Assembly: GCF_042433605.1 (NCBI RefSeq)
Contig: NZ_JBHLVF010000041.1
Direction: 5' to 3' (one strand)
Source of the DNA: Paenibacillus_Z mendelii
GTDB lineage: Bacteria; Bacillota; Bacilli; Paenibacillales; Paenibacillaceae
DNA: 64,000 bases
The translations under genes and the position numbers were made by a program. Each line of letters begins with the position of its first letter. Position 1 is the first letter of the stretch. Below are positions 1 to 9,406 of the stretch, in pieces. The notes beneath the pieces are model-generated. The model made no database searches and was not told where the DNA came from. It was given only the letters and a program-made list of their open reading frames with translations.

Positions 1-932
1 TGCGTCAAGCGCATGCGGAAGGGATTGTCGAATATGGCGCGAATCTCGGCATCGCATTCTTGCGTATATTCCTTCTTGAAGTCATGATAATAGTGGATAC
101 CGCTTACGGGATGGAAGAATTGATGTTCCGCGGCTGCTTTGGCCTCACGATATGCCGGATGAATGCGATCGGGCGAGGTATGGATATCGCTAACACCGAA
201 ACGGAATTCAAGACCTGTTCTTCTACTAATGATGCCGCCAATGTGCTGCAAACGGGTTTTTATCCGGCTGAAGCAGTCCCTAACAGATTCATGCGGCCAA
301 TGATCGAAAAGTAGTGCCGGATCGCCATCCTCAACACGGACCAAGACGAAATCACTGCCCCGAGCCTCCACCTCCTCTAGCAAACGGATCAGCTTCAGAG
401 CCGAATGATGTCGATATTCTGAACCAAGTGAAGCCGAAGAACCGCTGGGATTCACCTGTAATACGGCTGCCGCGAACCGTTCAAGACTGGATCGGAGACC
501 ACACATCTGCGCCATGTCCCCTTCACCCCCTAGTCCGCGTCCAGATCGGATGCGCTCAGCCGATCGTTTGGCCGTCATGTTCCGGATGCAGGCCATCAGC
601 TCCTCGGGACGCACCGTCATTTTCAATAAATAATCCGCGGCTCCAAGCAGTAAGGCTTCCTTCACAAGCTCAAATTCATCCGCACAGCTAAGCACGATGC
701 AGATACAGCCGGGATCCATTCTTTTGGCCTCGCGAATCAAGGCTATTCCGTCCATAACGGGCATCTTAATATCGGTCACAATCAGATCAGGTGCCCATTC
801 GTCCCAGTTCTCCAGCACTTCCCGCCCATTCGATGCTTCCTCTACCCTGACAACGCCCATTTCATTCCAATCGACCGAATGGCGAATCCCATGGCGAACA
901 ATCGCTTCATCGTCCACAATAATTACATTCAT
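1..932 (-). CDS. YesN-type response regulator, AraC family (3' end cut by window edge)
   Basis: About 310 residues are visible before the reading frame leaves the left edge. The first 120 residues are a CheY-like receiver: the acidic pocket is in VDDE near residue 7, the phospho-acceptor Asp lies in VTDIKMP near residue 55, and the conserved Lys is in DYLLK near residue 104. A middle region follows that is typical of YesN-like regulators. The AraC helix-turn-helix expected at the C-terminus lies outside the window. The start overlaps the stop of the upstream sensor kinase by four bases (ATGA), so the two are surely co-translated partners. Regulators of this family control sugar ABC transporters in Paenibacillus, but the target genes here are not visible. 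Confidence 0.93.
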   Translation of the reverse strand, partial: MNVIIVDDEAIVRHGIRHSVDWNEMGVVRVEEASNGREVLENWDEWAPDLIVTDIKMPVMDGIALIREAKRMDPGCICIVLSCADEFELVKEALLLGAADYLLKMTVRPEELMACIRNMTAKRSAERIRSGRGLGGEGDMAQMCGLRSSLERFAAAVLQVNPSGSSASLGSEYRHHSALKLIRLLEEVEARGSDFVLVRVEDGDPALLFDHWPHESVRDCFSRIKTRLQHIGGIISRRTGLEFRFGVSDIHTSPDRIHPAYREAKAAAEHQFFHPVSGIHYYHDFKKEYTQECDAEIRAIFDNPFRMRLT

Positions 933-2668
933 GCATCATTCCCCCTAAGAAATGACTCTTTGATTGGCAGTGAAACCGTGACCGTCGTCCCCACATTCCG
1001 TTCGCTCGACCAATTCACCCCATATTGATTGCCAAAATAGAGCTTGATCCGCTTGTCCACATTGCGCATGCCCACATGCTCTCTCATCTCTGACCTTGTA
1101 TCATCTCGACTCGCGTCCTTCACCGTTCCTACTCCGCTGTCCGCAACCTGCAGGATAACATGGTCCAGCTCGACCCAGCCTTTAATCCGGATTTGTCCAG
1201 GCTCATTCTTAGGCAGCACGCCATGAAAGATAGCGTTCTCCACAAGCGGCTGTAAACTCATTCGCGCGATGGGGCCGGAACGTATAGATTCTTCCAAATC
1301 ATAAACAACATCAAATTTGCCGGGATGGATCATGGTTTGAATGGCAAGATAGGCATCCAGATGCTTCAATTCTTCTTCGATCGTAATGATCGGCTTCTCC
1401 AGCTGGAAGGCACTTACGAGGATAATGTTCATCGAGGTTAAAATATCGAAAATCGATTCGGATTGCCCCATTCGAGCGAGCCATCGGACATTGTTGAGCG
1501 TGTTATAAATGAAATGCGGGTTGATTTGCGCTTGAAGCGCCCGCAGCTCGGCCTTCTTCTGCTTCTCACGTTCATCATGGATTCGCCGGAACGATCGTTT
1601 CAGCCGCCGGATCATACGATTGAAGCTGAGGATTAAATAGCCGATTTCGTCTTTGTTGCCGCGTGTCTGGTAGGGAACAAGCTGTTGGTTGCCCACTGTT
1701 CTCATGAAATGAGCAAGTCTGACGACCGGTCTCAGAAACCGGTATGCCAGCACAAGCGCAAGCGTCATCCCGATGACGAGCAATGCAAAATTCATGACAA
1801 GCTGAAGGTTAAGAATGGCGGCCGCATCCTTCAATAAGGCTTTCTCCGGAATAATGCCCACGATATTCAGCGGTTGTGTTTGTCGGTTATTACCGGTTAC
1901 AATCATATGTCCGTAACGGGTAAACGAAGGGAGCTCCCCGCCAGCCTCCTTCAGCATCTCTTCGCCGTCATGAGGAAGCTCACCTATGCTGGCCGGCTCC
2001 ATTAAGATCCCATGACGATCAACCAGAAACAGCCGCTCATCATAACGTTTCTCCCCCTTTTTCACTATATCCGTTATTCGTTCTGCTGGTAGGGTGACAA
2101 TGATGATGCCCTCGATTCGGTTTGATTCGGATATGATTTTGCGCCCTGCGAATAGAACCGGCCGATTCGCTTTCGATGGGTCTTGAACAAAGGTCGGGTA
2201 ACCGATGGGACTAACGACCAACTCCCCATCGCTGCCCATGACCCGGCGATAGATGTCCGCTCGCAGAAGCTGATCCATTACGATTGGCATTGTCCCTGCC
2301 GCTTGCAAATCATTGTTCAGCACTAGAATATCCTCAATATAGTCCCTGCCGTTTCGAAGCCCGTCCAAATCTTCTCCTAATTCCAGCCTGCGAGTGTAAT
2401 TATCCAGACCACTAAATAGATTCTTACTCATGTAAAATAGCGAAGCCGTCATCAAGTCAACATCGCGAAAGTAGAAATTGAGCTCGTTATTCATAGAACC
2501 GATGTAATGCTCCGCATAATAGGCCGTATTCTTCTTGATTACTGTGCTCGTGAACTTATAACCAGCCGCGCTGCTTACGATTAGAATGAAGCTGTTCATA
2601 ATAAACAAGTACAAGGCAAGCCGGGTGGACATATTCCGGCTCGGCAGCATCCGTATGCGTTTGGCCAT
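929..2668 (-). CDS. YesM-type sensor histidine kinase
   Basis: A 579-residue membrane sensor kinase. A first membrane segment spans about residues 17-39, followed by about 250 extracytoplasmic residues (Cache-like sensor), a second segment near 290-312 and a HAMP linker. The His_kinase domain carries NPHFIYNTLNNVRW near residue 385, with the phospho-acceptor His inside it. The HATPase domain has an N box (NAIFHG) and a DSGVGT G1 motif. The start follows a GGGAGAG ribosome site by about eight bases. The stop overlaps the start of the response regulator, giving a classic two-gene signalling unit. The ligand is unknown; relatives mostly sense sugars or sugar-binding proteins. Confidence 0.95.
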   Translation of the reverse strand: MAKRIRMLPSRNMSTRLALYLFIMNSFILIVSSAAGYKFTSTVIKKNTAYYAEHYIGSMNNELNFYFRDVDLMTASLFYMSKNLFSGLDNYTRRLELGEDLDGLRNGRDYIEDILVLNNDLQAAGTMPIVMDQLLRADIYRRVMGSDGELVVSPIGYPTFVQDPSKANRPVLFAGRKIISESNRIEGIIIVTLPAERITDIVKKGEKRYDERLFLVDRHGILMEPASIGELPHDGEEMLKEAGGELPSFTRYGHMIVTGNNRQTQPLNIVGIIPEKALLKDAAAILNLQLVMNFALLVIGMTLALVLAYRFLRPVVRLAHFMRTVGNQQLVPYQTRGNKDEIGYLILSFNRMIRRLKRSFRRIHDEREKQKKAELRALQAQINPHFIYNTLNNVRWLARMGQSESIFDILTSMNIILVSAFQLEKPIITIEEELKHLDAYLAIQTMIHPGKFDVVYDLEESIRSGPIARMSLQPLVENAIFHGVLPKNEPGQIRIKGWVELDHVILQVADSGVGTVKDASRDDTRSEMREHVGMRNVDKRIKLYFGNQYGVNWSSERNVGTTVTVSLPIKESFLRGNDA

Positions 2669-2928
2669 CGAGCTTCACTCTCCCATGCATAGGCTATTTG
2701 ACCGGAATGATGTAAGTCTGGCCATCATGAAGTCAACGTAACATTGGTTTCCCTTCGCAATTGGTGAATGGAATCGGCGTCCCTCCTTTTCAATGTCCTC
2801 TCAAGCTAATCGATTCCAATTCATAGTATCAAACTATTGATCCAGGAGGCTCCTTGCAAATTTATGTTTCAGATCGATAGATAAAGTGTAATATAATCAG
2901 TCGGCCTGAGAAGCACCACAATGATGAG

Positions 2929-2957
2929 TTGAATTTTTTCGTTAAATTCCTTATACA
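2929..2957 (+). promoter_or_regulatory. Sigma-A-like promoter for the 3028 lipoprotein gene
   Basis: TTGAAT at 2929-2934 and TATACA at 2952-2957 are separated by 17 bases, a good vegetative promoter match. Predicted transcription starts near 2964, leaving a leader of about 64 nucleotides before the lipoprotein start. An additional TATAAT at 2892-2897 has no convincing -35 box. The remainder of the 2669-3027 gap shows no gene. Confidence 0.55.
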
Positions 2958-3027
2958 TAGCAACATCTCGGCTGATGGAATAACGGTGCTGCAAAATAAT
3001 TAAAAGTAAAAGGTGGAGTAAATCAAC

Positions 3028-3705
3028 ATGAAACAATCTTTGCTGGCCATTCTCACTATTTCAACCGTAATCGCCCTCACGGCCTGCTCCGGCAACAACG
3101 CAGATCCCAAGAACAATGCACCTGCAGCGAATGCAGGCAATGGCACGAATGCAAGCCAACCGGATAACACAAGCAATAAGCAAGATGATCAACCGGATGA
3201 GAAGCCGGAAGAGAAGGCTCCTGTTAAGCCGGTTAACGATAAGCTTGAGCTTAAGAAAGTGCTGGATGATAAAGTCGGGATCTTGATTCCGAAAGGTTTC
3301 ACCGTCATGTCAGAGGAAATGGCGGCGGTTAAATACCCTTCCGAGAATCGTCCAACGCTGATTTACACGAATGAAGAGGGATCGATCAACGTTTCCTTCA
3401 ATCATACGGAAACCCCGATCTCCGATAATGAGATTCCTGATTTCACTTCACAAATGAAGCCTACCTTTGAAAGCATGTATCCTGATGCTGCTTGGAGTAA
3501 GGATGAGGTTGTAGACATTAACGGCAATAAAGTCGGTGTGTTTGAATTAACCACGCCAGCCGTTGACACCAAAATCTACAATCTCATCTTCTTCACCGAG
3601 CTGGATGGCAAGCTGCTTATGGTATCCTTCAACTGCACGGAAAGCTATGTGACCGAGTGGCAGCCGCTGGCTAACGAAATTCTCAACTCCTTGAAGACAA
3701 ATTAA
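3028..3705 (+). CDS. Lipoprotein with PsbP/DcrB-like C-terminal domain
   Basis: 225 residues. A short basic N-terminus, a hydrophobic core and the lipobox LTAC (lipidated Cys 20) mark a lipoprotein anchored outside the membrane. Residues about 21-75 are a low-complexity linker rich in Asn, Asp, Pro, Glu and Lys. From about residue 80 a globular domain begins (KVGILIPKGFTV) that resembles the PsbP/DcrB fold seen in many Bacillota lipoproteins of unknown role. Start chosen from the GGTGGAG ribosome site. It has its own promoter and is closed by two terminators before the germination operon, so it is probably monocistronic. Function unknown; a part in envelope stress or adhesion is possible but not shown. 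Confidence 0.85.
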   Translation: MKQSLLAILTISTVIALTACSGNNADPKNNAPAANAGNGTNASQPDNTSNKQDDQPDEKPEEKAPVKPVNDKLELKKVLDDKVGILIPKGFTVMSEEMAAVKYPSENRPTLIYTNEEGSINVSFNHTETPISDNEIPDFTSQMKPTFESMYPDAAWSKDEVVDINGNKVGVFELTTPAVDTKIYNLIFFTELDGKLLMVSFNCTESYVTEWQPLANEILNSLKTN

Positions 3706-3763
3706 ATCGCCAATCAACATGAGTTACAGTCGTCTTCCTTATAGGTATTGACCTCTCTGAGAC

Positions 3764-3805
3764 AGCCTCCGATTCTACTGTTATAGTGGAACGGGGGCTT
3801 TTTTT
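3764..3805 (+). terminator. Intrinsic terminator after the lipoprotein gene
   Basis: The arms at 3764-3771 (AGCCTCCG) and 3792-3799 (CGGGGGCT) pair with one G-U wobble. The stem continues after a one-base mismatch as TTCTAC/GTGGAA with a TGTTATA loop. A run of seven T follows. It ends the 3028 transcript. Confidence 0.8.
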
Positions 3806-3830
3806 GAGCCGATCGGACCCTTTCCTGATG

Positions 3831-3856
3831 GAGCTGTTTTCGACAGCTCTTTTTTA
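3831..3856 (+). terminator. Second intrinsic terminator before gerA
   Basis: GAGCTGT/ACAGCTC form a perfect seven-base stem around TTTCG, followed by TTTTTTATTTT. It lies 26 bases beyond the first terminator and about 140 bases before gerA, doubling the insulation of the germination operon from upstream transcription. Confidence 0.75.
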
Positions 3857-3995
3857 TTTTGCGTACTGCTTTAAGGATTGGTAAAAAGTCCCGAAGTCTA
3901 AAGCACTCGTATTTGGTAAAAATAATGAAATAAGGGGCAATATAGGACTGAGTTACATTCAGGATGATAAAGAATGTGAGGCTTATGACCGACCT

Positions 3996-5582
3996 ATGAA
4001 CAATAAACAAAGCAGTCAACCATTACAACAAAACAAGCAAAGTTCGGATCCCCATAACAGCGCTCTACACTCGAGTCTCCAAGACAATATTCAACAGGTT
4101 AAGAAGATGCTCGGAAATAGCAGTGATATTATCATCAGAGAAATCGAGATCGGCTCAACTGAACTTATCAGAGCAGGGATTTTCTATACGGACGGATTAA
4201 CGGATACGCCTTCTATTCAAAACTTTATCAAGGAATCACTTCTATGCGATATTCATGCCAACCTGGACCAATCGATTTCATCCGAGCAGAATGTTCTTGG
4301 GTTATTGAAAAACCGTTTTCTTGGTGTTGGGGAAATCCAAGATGTTACAGATATCAATTCATTATTGTCTTCCCTGTTATCAGGTGATGTCGTTCTATTG
4401 TTGGATGGATGCACGCAAGGATTCGCTATCGGTATGCGTGGAGGTAAAGACCGGGGCGTCATGGAATCCACGACAGAGAGCGTCATTCGCGGGCCCAAGG
4501 AAGGGTTTACGGAGAACATGCGGACCAATGCGGCATTGATCCGTCGAAAAATTAAGGATTCCCGTTTATGGATGGAAACGAAATCAATAGGCAGAGTGAC
4601 ACATACCGATGTGGCCGTCATGTATATCAAAGGAATTGTGAATGACAAAATATTAGAAGAAGTTCACACTCGCCTTGATCGAATAGATATCGATGGCATT
4701 CTGGAAAGCGGGTATATCGAGGAATTGATTCAAGACGAAACCTACACCCCCTTCCCGACGGTGTATTATTCAGAGAGGCCCGATGTTATTGCCGCGGAGC
4801 TTCTGGAAGGAAAGGTAGCCATTATTGTGGATGGGACGCCGAATGTTCTTATCGTACCGGCTCTGTTCATTTCCTTCACGCACGCAGCGGAAGACTATTA
4901 TCAGCGAGCGGACATCAGCAGCCTCATCCGTATTATCCGTTATATTAGTATGTTTGTTGCCCTTCTAGCCCCTTCTCTATATATAGCGGTCACCACGTTC
5001 CATCAGGAAATGCTGCCCACGCAGCTGCTAATCGGTTTAGCTGCACAACGGGAAGGGGTTCCTTTTCCGGCATTTATTGAAGCATTAATGATGGAAGTGG
5101 CGTTTGAAGTTCTGAGGGAAGCCAGCTTGCGCATGCCCAAAGCGATTGCACAGGCGATTTCTATCGTTGGGACACTAGTCATTGGTACCGCGGCAGTTGA
5201 AGCAGGCGTCGTATCTGCCGTTATGGTTATCGTCGTTTCCATCACGGCAATTTCCAGTTTTGTGCTTCCAGCCTTCCCCATGTCAATGTCCTTCCGAATG
5301 CTCCGCTTCCCGATGATGGGACTTGCCGCTTCCTTCGGCTTGTTCGGGATCATCTTGGGAGTCATCGCACTTGTTCTTCACCTGTGCAGTTTACGATCAT
5401 TCGGTGTTCCTTACATGAGTCCTCTCGCCCCTTTTATTAAGGCGGATAATAAGGATACGATTATACGGGTGCCTTGGTGGGGAATGTTCTCTCGTCCGCG
5501 CTTGATCAATCAGAAAAACATCGTTCGTGAACAAAACAACGCTCCTTCTCCGGAAGCTCCGCAGAACAACTCGGGAGGCTGA
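3996..5582 (+). CDS. Spore germination receptor A subunit (GerA/GerKA family)
   Basis: 528 residues, normal length for the family. The N-terminal about 280 residues are the hydrophilic GerA-type domain, preceded by a Ser/Gln/Asn-rich stretch. The C-terminal half has several membrane segments beginning near residue 310 (ISMFVALLAPSLYIAV), a charged linker, then a pair near 400-470. A Pro/Asn-rich tail ends the protein. It sits in the spore inner membrane and with the B and C subunits forms a nutrient-gated receptor/channel. It is the first gene of a four-gene unit, four bases before gerC. The ribosome site before ATG 3996 is weak (GTGAGG at 14 bases). No clear sigma-G promoter was found by eye. 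Confidence 0.95.
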   Translation: MNNKQSSQPLQQNKQSSDPHNSALHSSLQDNIQQVKKMLGNSSDIIIREIEIGSTELIRAGIFYTDGLTDTPSIQNFIKESLLCDIHANLDQSISSEQNVLGLLKNRFLGVGEIQDVTDINSLLSSLLSGDVVLLLDGCTQGFAIGMRGGKDRGVMESTTESVIRGPKEGFTENMRTNAALIRRKIKDSRLWMETKSIGRVTHTDVAVMYIKGIVNDKILEEVHTRLDRIDIDGILESGYIEELIQDETYTPFPTVYYSERPDVIAAELLEGKVAIIVDGTPNVLIVPALFISFTHAAEDYYQRADISSLIRIIRYISMFVALLAPSLYIAVTTFHQEMLPTQLLIGLAAQREGVPFPAFIEALMMEVAFEVLREASLRMPKAIAQAISIVGTLVIGTAAVEAGVVSAVMVIVVSITAISSFVLPAFPMSMSFRMLRFPMMGLAASFGLFGIILGVIALVLHLCSLRSFGVPYMSPLAPFIKADNKDTIIRVPWWGMFSRPRLINQKNIVREQNNAPSPEAPQNNSGG

Positions 5583-5585
5583 CAC

Positions 5586-6788
5586 ATGAAACGAAAGCTC
5601 ATCCTGCTTAGTTTGTTCCTTATAGCCCTCTTATTCGTATCCGGCTGTTGGAACCGGCGGGAATTGAATGATTTAGCTATTACTGTAGGTATGGGAATCG
5701 ATAAATCTGGAGAGAATTACCGGGTTTCCACGCAAGTTGTTATCCCAAGTCAAGTGGCCGGTAAGAAAGGCGGTATTCAAACGCCGGTTACCATGTATAA
5801 AGAAACGGGCGAATCACTTCTCGAAGCGATTCGCAAAATGACAACGGCTAGCCCCCGAAAAATTTATGCATCCCATCTACGAGTCTTAGTCCTCGGAGAA
5901 TCCTTGGCAAGAGAAGGAATTGGGGATGCCTTGGATCTCCTGTCGAGGGATCAAGAGCTTCGGACTGATTTCTTTATCGTCATCGCCAAGAAGACAACTG
6001 CTGAAAAAACATTGAAAATATTAACACAATTAGAAAAAATACCTTCGGTGAACATGTTTGCTTCACTGGAAACTTCCGAGAAATCATGGGCACCCACAAC
6101 GACAATTACTTTGGATCAGCTGATAGCCGAATTACTTAGTGAAGGGAAACATCCCGTATTAACAGGAATTCAAGTCATAGGAAGTCAAGAAATAGGTGAA
6201 ACCAGTGAAAATCTTGATCAAATTGACCCCTCTGCGAAGGTAAAATACTCCGGGCTTGCGGTATTCAAGAAAGACAAGCTGATCGGTTGGTTAAATGAAG
6301 AAGAAAGTAAAGCATACACCTATATTAATGACGAGATAAAAAGCACGGTAGGTGTTATTACCTGTCCTGAGGGAGGCAAACTTTCACTAGAGATGATGCA
6401 TTCTAAAACAACTGTCAAAGGCAGCGTAACGGGCAACCAACCAACGATAAATATTGGTATCCGCGCACAAATGAACATCGCAGAAGTACAATGCTCGGTT
6501 GACTTGACAAAAACGGAAACCATTGCCGAGCTGGAGAAGCTGTCCAATCAAAAGTTGGAAGGATTCATTGAAGCGTCCATTAAAAAGGTGCAGCGGAAAT
6601 ATAAAGTCGATATTTTTGGATTTGGTGATATTATCCATCGTACACATCCAAAAGCCTGGAAGAAGCTCAAGAAGGATTGGGACCAAAATTTCACCAAAAT
6701 GCCGGTAACCGTAAAAGTAGATTCGCGAATTCGACACCTGGGTGCCGTGTCGAGTTCATTGTTGAAAGATATGGAGAAAAAGGAGTAA
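5586..6788 (+). CDS. Spore germination lipoprotein, Ger(x)C family (C subunit)
   Basis: 400 residues. The signal peptide ends in the lipobox VSGC (Cys 21), followed by WNRRELNDLAI, the signature just after the Cys in this family. The rest is the two-domain Ger(x)C extracytoplasmic body, ending near the family's usual length. It is lipid-anchored on the outer face of the spore inner membrane, next to the A and B subunits. It begins four bases after the gerA stop, so translation is coupled. In Bacillus subtilis gerA the order is A-B-C; here C comes second, as is often seen in Paenibacillus-type operons. Confidence 0.95.
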   Translation: MKRKLILLSLFLIALLFVSGCWNRRELNDLAITVGMGIDKSGENYRVSTQVVIPSQVAGKKGGIQTPVTMYKETGESLLEAIRKMTTASPRKIYASHLRVLVLGESLAREGIGDALDLLSRDQELRTDFFIVIAKKTTAEKTLKILTQLEKIPSVNMFASLETSEKSWAPTTTITLDQLIAELLSEGKHPVLTGIQVIGSQEIGETSENLDQIDPSAKVKYSGLAVFKKDKLIGWLNEEESKAYTYINDEIKSTVGVITCPEGGKLSLEMMHSKTTVKGSVTGNQPTINIGIRAQMNIAEVQCSVDLTKTETIAELEKLSNQKLEGFIEASIKKVQRKYKVDIFGFGDIIHRTHPKAWKKLKKDWDQNFTKMPVTVKVDSRIRHLGAVSSSLLKDMEKKE

Positions 6789-6793
6789 CCAGC

Positions 6794-7027
6794 ATGCTTG
6801 CTATAGCAGGATTCATGGTCATTGTTGCGGGGATCATCGCGATTGATGCTCCCCCGCTGTGGAGAAAGAAACAAAAAAAAGAACTATGGATATTTTTCAT
6901 TCTTCTCTTTTTCGGAACGACACTGGGCATCCTGCATTTCTCAATCCACAAGATACCCAACCCTGTAAATTGGATCATTATCGTCTACAAACCGTTTTCC
7001 GATATGATTGCAACCTGGTTGAAATAA
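6794..7027 (+). CDS. Small two-helix membrane protein inside the ger operon
   Basis: 77 residues. The frame can be extended upstream, but ATG 6794 has a ribosome site (AAGGAG) overlapping the gerC stop, so it is the likely start. Two hydrophobic helices (about residues 2-18 and 30-47) flank a Lys-rich loop (WRKKQKKE); a short amphipathic tail follows. It lies five bases after gerC and 42 bases before gerB, so it is co-transcribed with the receptor. Small D subunits are known beside some GerA-family operons (GerD-independent, one or two helices, modulating receptor output). Whether this one is homologous cannot be judged from sequence alone; the position suggests it. Confidence 0.75.
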   Translation: MLAIAGFMVIVAGIIAIDAPPLWRKKQKKELWIFFILLFFGTTLGILHFSIHKIPNPVNWIIIVYKPFSDMIATWLK

Positions 7028-7069
7028 GAATATCCGTTCAAAAACTGGAAACCAAGGAAGGATGTCATT

Positions 7070-8152
7070 ATGTTAGATAACCGGAAGATAAGCCCACGAC
7101 AATATTACATAATGGTGTCGCTGTATATTATTGGAAGCGCCATCCTGGTCATTCCCGCAACTTTAGCTATCGAGGCGAAGCAGGATGCATGGATCGCAGA
7201 GATTATTGCAGTAGCAGTAGGATTATTGATCTTACCTTTTTATATCCAGCTGGGTAATCGCTTTGCCCCGATGACGTTTGTGCAATATACCGAGAAAGTA
7301 CTGGGTAAATGGCCGGGGAAAATCTTTTCCCTTCTATTCATCGCTGGTTTTCCATTCCTCAGCGCTTCGCTAACGTTACGTAATGTCGGGGACTTCATGA
7401 CCACGCAAGTCCTACCGGAAACACCGATCGAAGCGATTCATATCTTTTTCCTATGTGTCGTCATTCTGGGAATACGATACGGTCTCGAACCTGTTGCACG
7501 TACGGCAGAATTATTATTTCCGTTCGTCATCTTATCTTTTCTGCTTCTGGTTATATTGATTGCCCCCCAAATCGAATTTAAGAATATCCTGCCGGTGATG
7601 GAGAATGGAATGAAACCTGTGCTAAGGGCCGCCATCCCGCACATTGCCTTCCCTTTTCTAGAACCGATCATACTCATTTTACTGTTTCCTTATATAAATC
7701 GTTCGCAAGAGAGCGGGAAAGCTCTCTTCACTGGAATGGTCATTGCGGGCGTCGTAATGATCGTCATTACGGTCTTGGCTGTATTAGTTTTAGGAATAAA
7801 TACTGGTAGACTCGCCTATCCAAGTTATATATTGGGGAGAAAAATAAATATAGGCCATTTCTTGCAGCGAATCGAAATTATGATGGCGTTGATCTGGATG
7901 ATCACGAATTTTATCAGATTAACCCTTTTGTTTTACATATCCGCTATGAGCATCGCCCAGACGTTTAAGGTCAAAGATTTTCGTTTCTTGACGTTTCCTT
8001 TGGCCATCATTATATTCATACTATCCATCGAAACCATCCCCAATTCGGTTTATCTTCAGGAGTTGGTCAAGATCTGGCCTTGGTATGCGCTGACTTTTGC
8101 GTTAGGTTTCCCTCTTCTTCTGCTAGGAGTCGCTGTTTTGCGGAAAAAATGA
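7070..8152 (+). CDS. Spore germination receptor B subunit (GerB/GerKB, APC-type permease)
   Basis: 360 residues with about ten membrane helices spread over the whole length, starting at residue 13 (MVSLYIIGSAILVIP), the pattern of the endospore germination permease family in the amino acid-polyamine-organocation superfamily. This subunit carries the germinant-binding pocket in characterised GerA-type receptors. The ribosome site AAGGAAGG precedes ATG 7070. It is the last gene of the operon; a weak hairpin follows at 8272. The germinant (amino acid, sugar or nucleoside) cannot be told from sequence. Confidence 0.95.
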   Translation: MLDNRKISPRQYYIMVSLYIIGSAILVIPATLAIEAKQDAWIAEIIAVAVGLLILPFYIQLGNRFAPMTFVQYTEKVLGKWPGKIFSLLFIAGFPFLSASLTLRNVGDFMTTQVLPETPIEAIHIFFLCVVILGIRYGLEPVARTAELLFPFVILSFLLLVILIAPQIEFKNILPVMENGMKPVLRAAIPHIAFPFLEPIILILLFPYINRSQESGKALFTGMVIAGVVMIVITVLAVLVLGINTGRLAYPSYILGRKINIGHFLQRIEIMMALIWMITNFIRLTLLFYISAMSIAQTFKVKDFRFLTFPLAIIIFILSIETIPNSVYLQELVKIWPWYALTFALGFPLLLLGVAVLRKK

Positions 8153-8271
8153 GCAGTATCTGAAGGGTAGGGTAATCAGCCCTTTCCCTATAGGAATGAG
8201 TAGAGGCGGATGATAGATAAGAACGATTTATAACCATTACTTGCACAGAATAAAAATCGGAACGCGAATAA

Positions 8272-8300
8272 AGGGCATAGTCGCAGCTGCCCTCTATTTA
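8272..8300 (+). terminator. Weak hairpin after the ger operon
   Basis: AGGGCA (8272-8277) pairs with TGCCCT (8288-8293) around a ten-base loop and is followed by a T-rich stretch (CTATTTATT). It also lies between convergent genes. The stem is short, so termination is only plausible. Confidence 0.4.
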
Positions 8301-8341
8301 TTCCTTGTTATATGAATCTTCAACGTTCTAGGAATCGTTAA

Positions 8342-9241
8342 CTAACTCAATCCAAATAATTTCATGGCATTCTCCCTAGCAATTTTGTTGAATACCGTTA
8401 CGCTAATTTTCTTCGTATCACGCCAATCGATGAGGAGATCGACCAACGGAACCGGCATGTCCACTGTGCAGATGTCGGTACCGAAGAATAACCGGTCTTG
8501 AAATTCGGTCAAGAACCTCGGACCGTAGACAGGATCCCTGGAGATTGCGTTGTGTGCGGTATAATCCGAAAGATCGCCATACAGATTCGGATATCTGCGG
8601 AATAGGATCGGCACTACACCTTCTTCCTTGATCGGGCCGCTGGGCAATCTGCCCACCTGTCCGCCTTTCAAATCGAAAATAATGGCGCGTTCACCCGGCG
8701 TCTCCAAACGGCCAATTTCCGCCCAGAATACCGGACCATGACCGAAGATGATTAAATTCGGAAACCTCTGTAAGGTATGCTCGAGCTGCGGCAGGCCAGG
8801 ATCGTCATACAATCCGAAGTCCCCGGTAGTCTGGTCAGACCCATCAAATACAACGGGAAGGCCCACGCGTTCAGCATGCCGGAATAAGTTCTGAACCAGC
8901 GGATTCATCAGAGGCGCATTCAGCATGACTTCTCCCAGCCCTTTACAGCCTTTATCCTTGTAATAGGAAAGTACGCGGTCAAGCGGCGCATCTGCAGAAT
9001 TGGTCATGGCACGGGGGTCTATATTACAGTACGGTATAAACCTGTCGGGATATTTCTCCGCCATATCCAGAATATCTTCATTGGCCTGTGGGAAATAGAT
9101 CTCAGGGCTGACAACGGGAAGCAGGACACCCTTCTCGATCCCCAGATCATCATACCGCTGGATTAATTCTTCCGCTGTGCAGAATTGGACTACGAACGGT
9201 ACCGGTTTTCTGTAGGCATGTGCATGAATATCGATAAACAT
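8342..9241 (-). CDS. Amidohydrolase family protein (TIM-barrel metal hydrolase)
   Basis: 299 residues from the chosen start. MFIDIHAHAY at the N-terminus holds the metal-binding HxH of the amidohydrolase superfamily. A conserved His in FGHG near residue 165 and an Asp in FGTDICT near residue 260 complete the metal site pattern. The frame is open 18 codons upstream, but ATG 9241 is preceded by GGGGG at nine bases and gives the canonical family N-terminus. Members of this Amidohydro_2 group decarboxylate or hydrolyse small aromatic or sugar-lactone substrates. Nothing near it names the substrate. Closed by a hairpin upstream and apparently monocistronic. Confidence 0.85.
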   Translation of the reverse strand: MFIDIHAHAYRKPVPFVVQFCTAEELIQRYDDLGIEKGVLLPVVSPEIYFPQANEDILDMAEKYPDRFIPYCNIDPRAMTNSADAPLDRVLSYYKDKGCKGLGEVMLNAPLMNPLVQNLFRHAERVGLPVVFDGSDQTTGDFGLYDDPGLPQLEHTLQRFPNLIIFGHGPVFWAEIGRLETPGERAIIFDLKGGQVGRLPSGPIKEEGVVPILFRRYPNLYGDLSDYTAHNAISRDPVYGPRFLTEFQDRLFFGTDICTVDMPVPLVDLLIDWRDTKKISVTVFNKIARENAMKLFGLS

Positions 9242-9368
9242 AGACCATTGCCCCCTTAACAATTTTAGATCAAGAGAACGCCCATGAATTTCCAATCATC
9301 GTTTGTCATGAAATATGCTAGTCTTCTATTTACTGCTAGTCAAGATAATCTTTACTCATTCGCAAGAA

Positions 9369-9397
9369 ATACCCCTGCATCGCTCGATGCGGGGTAT
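9369..9397 (-). terminator. Strong hairpin between the HTH remnant and the amidohydrolase
   Basis: TACCCCTGCATCG and CGATGCGGGGTA form a 12-base near-perfect stem with a tiny loop. Read on the minus strand the stem is followed by TTTC. It lies ten bases after the stop of the broken HTH gene and is probably its terminator. Confidence 0.6.
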
Positions 9398-9406
9398 CAT
9401 GAAGGA

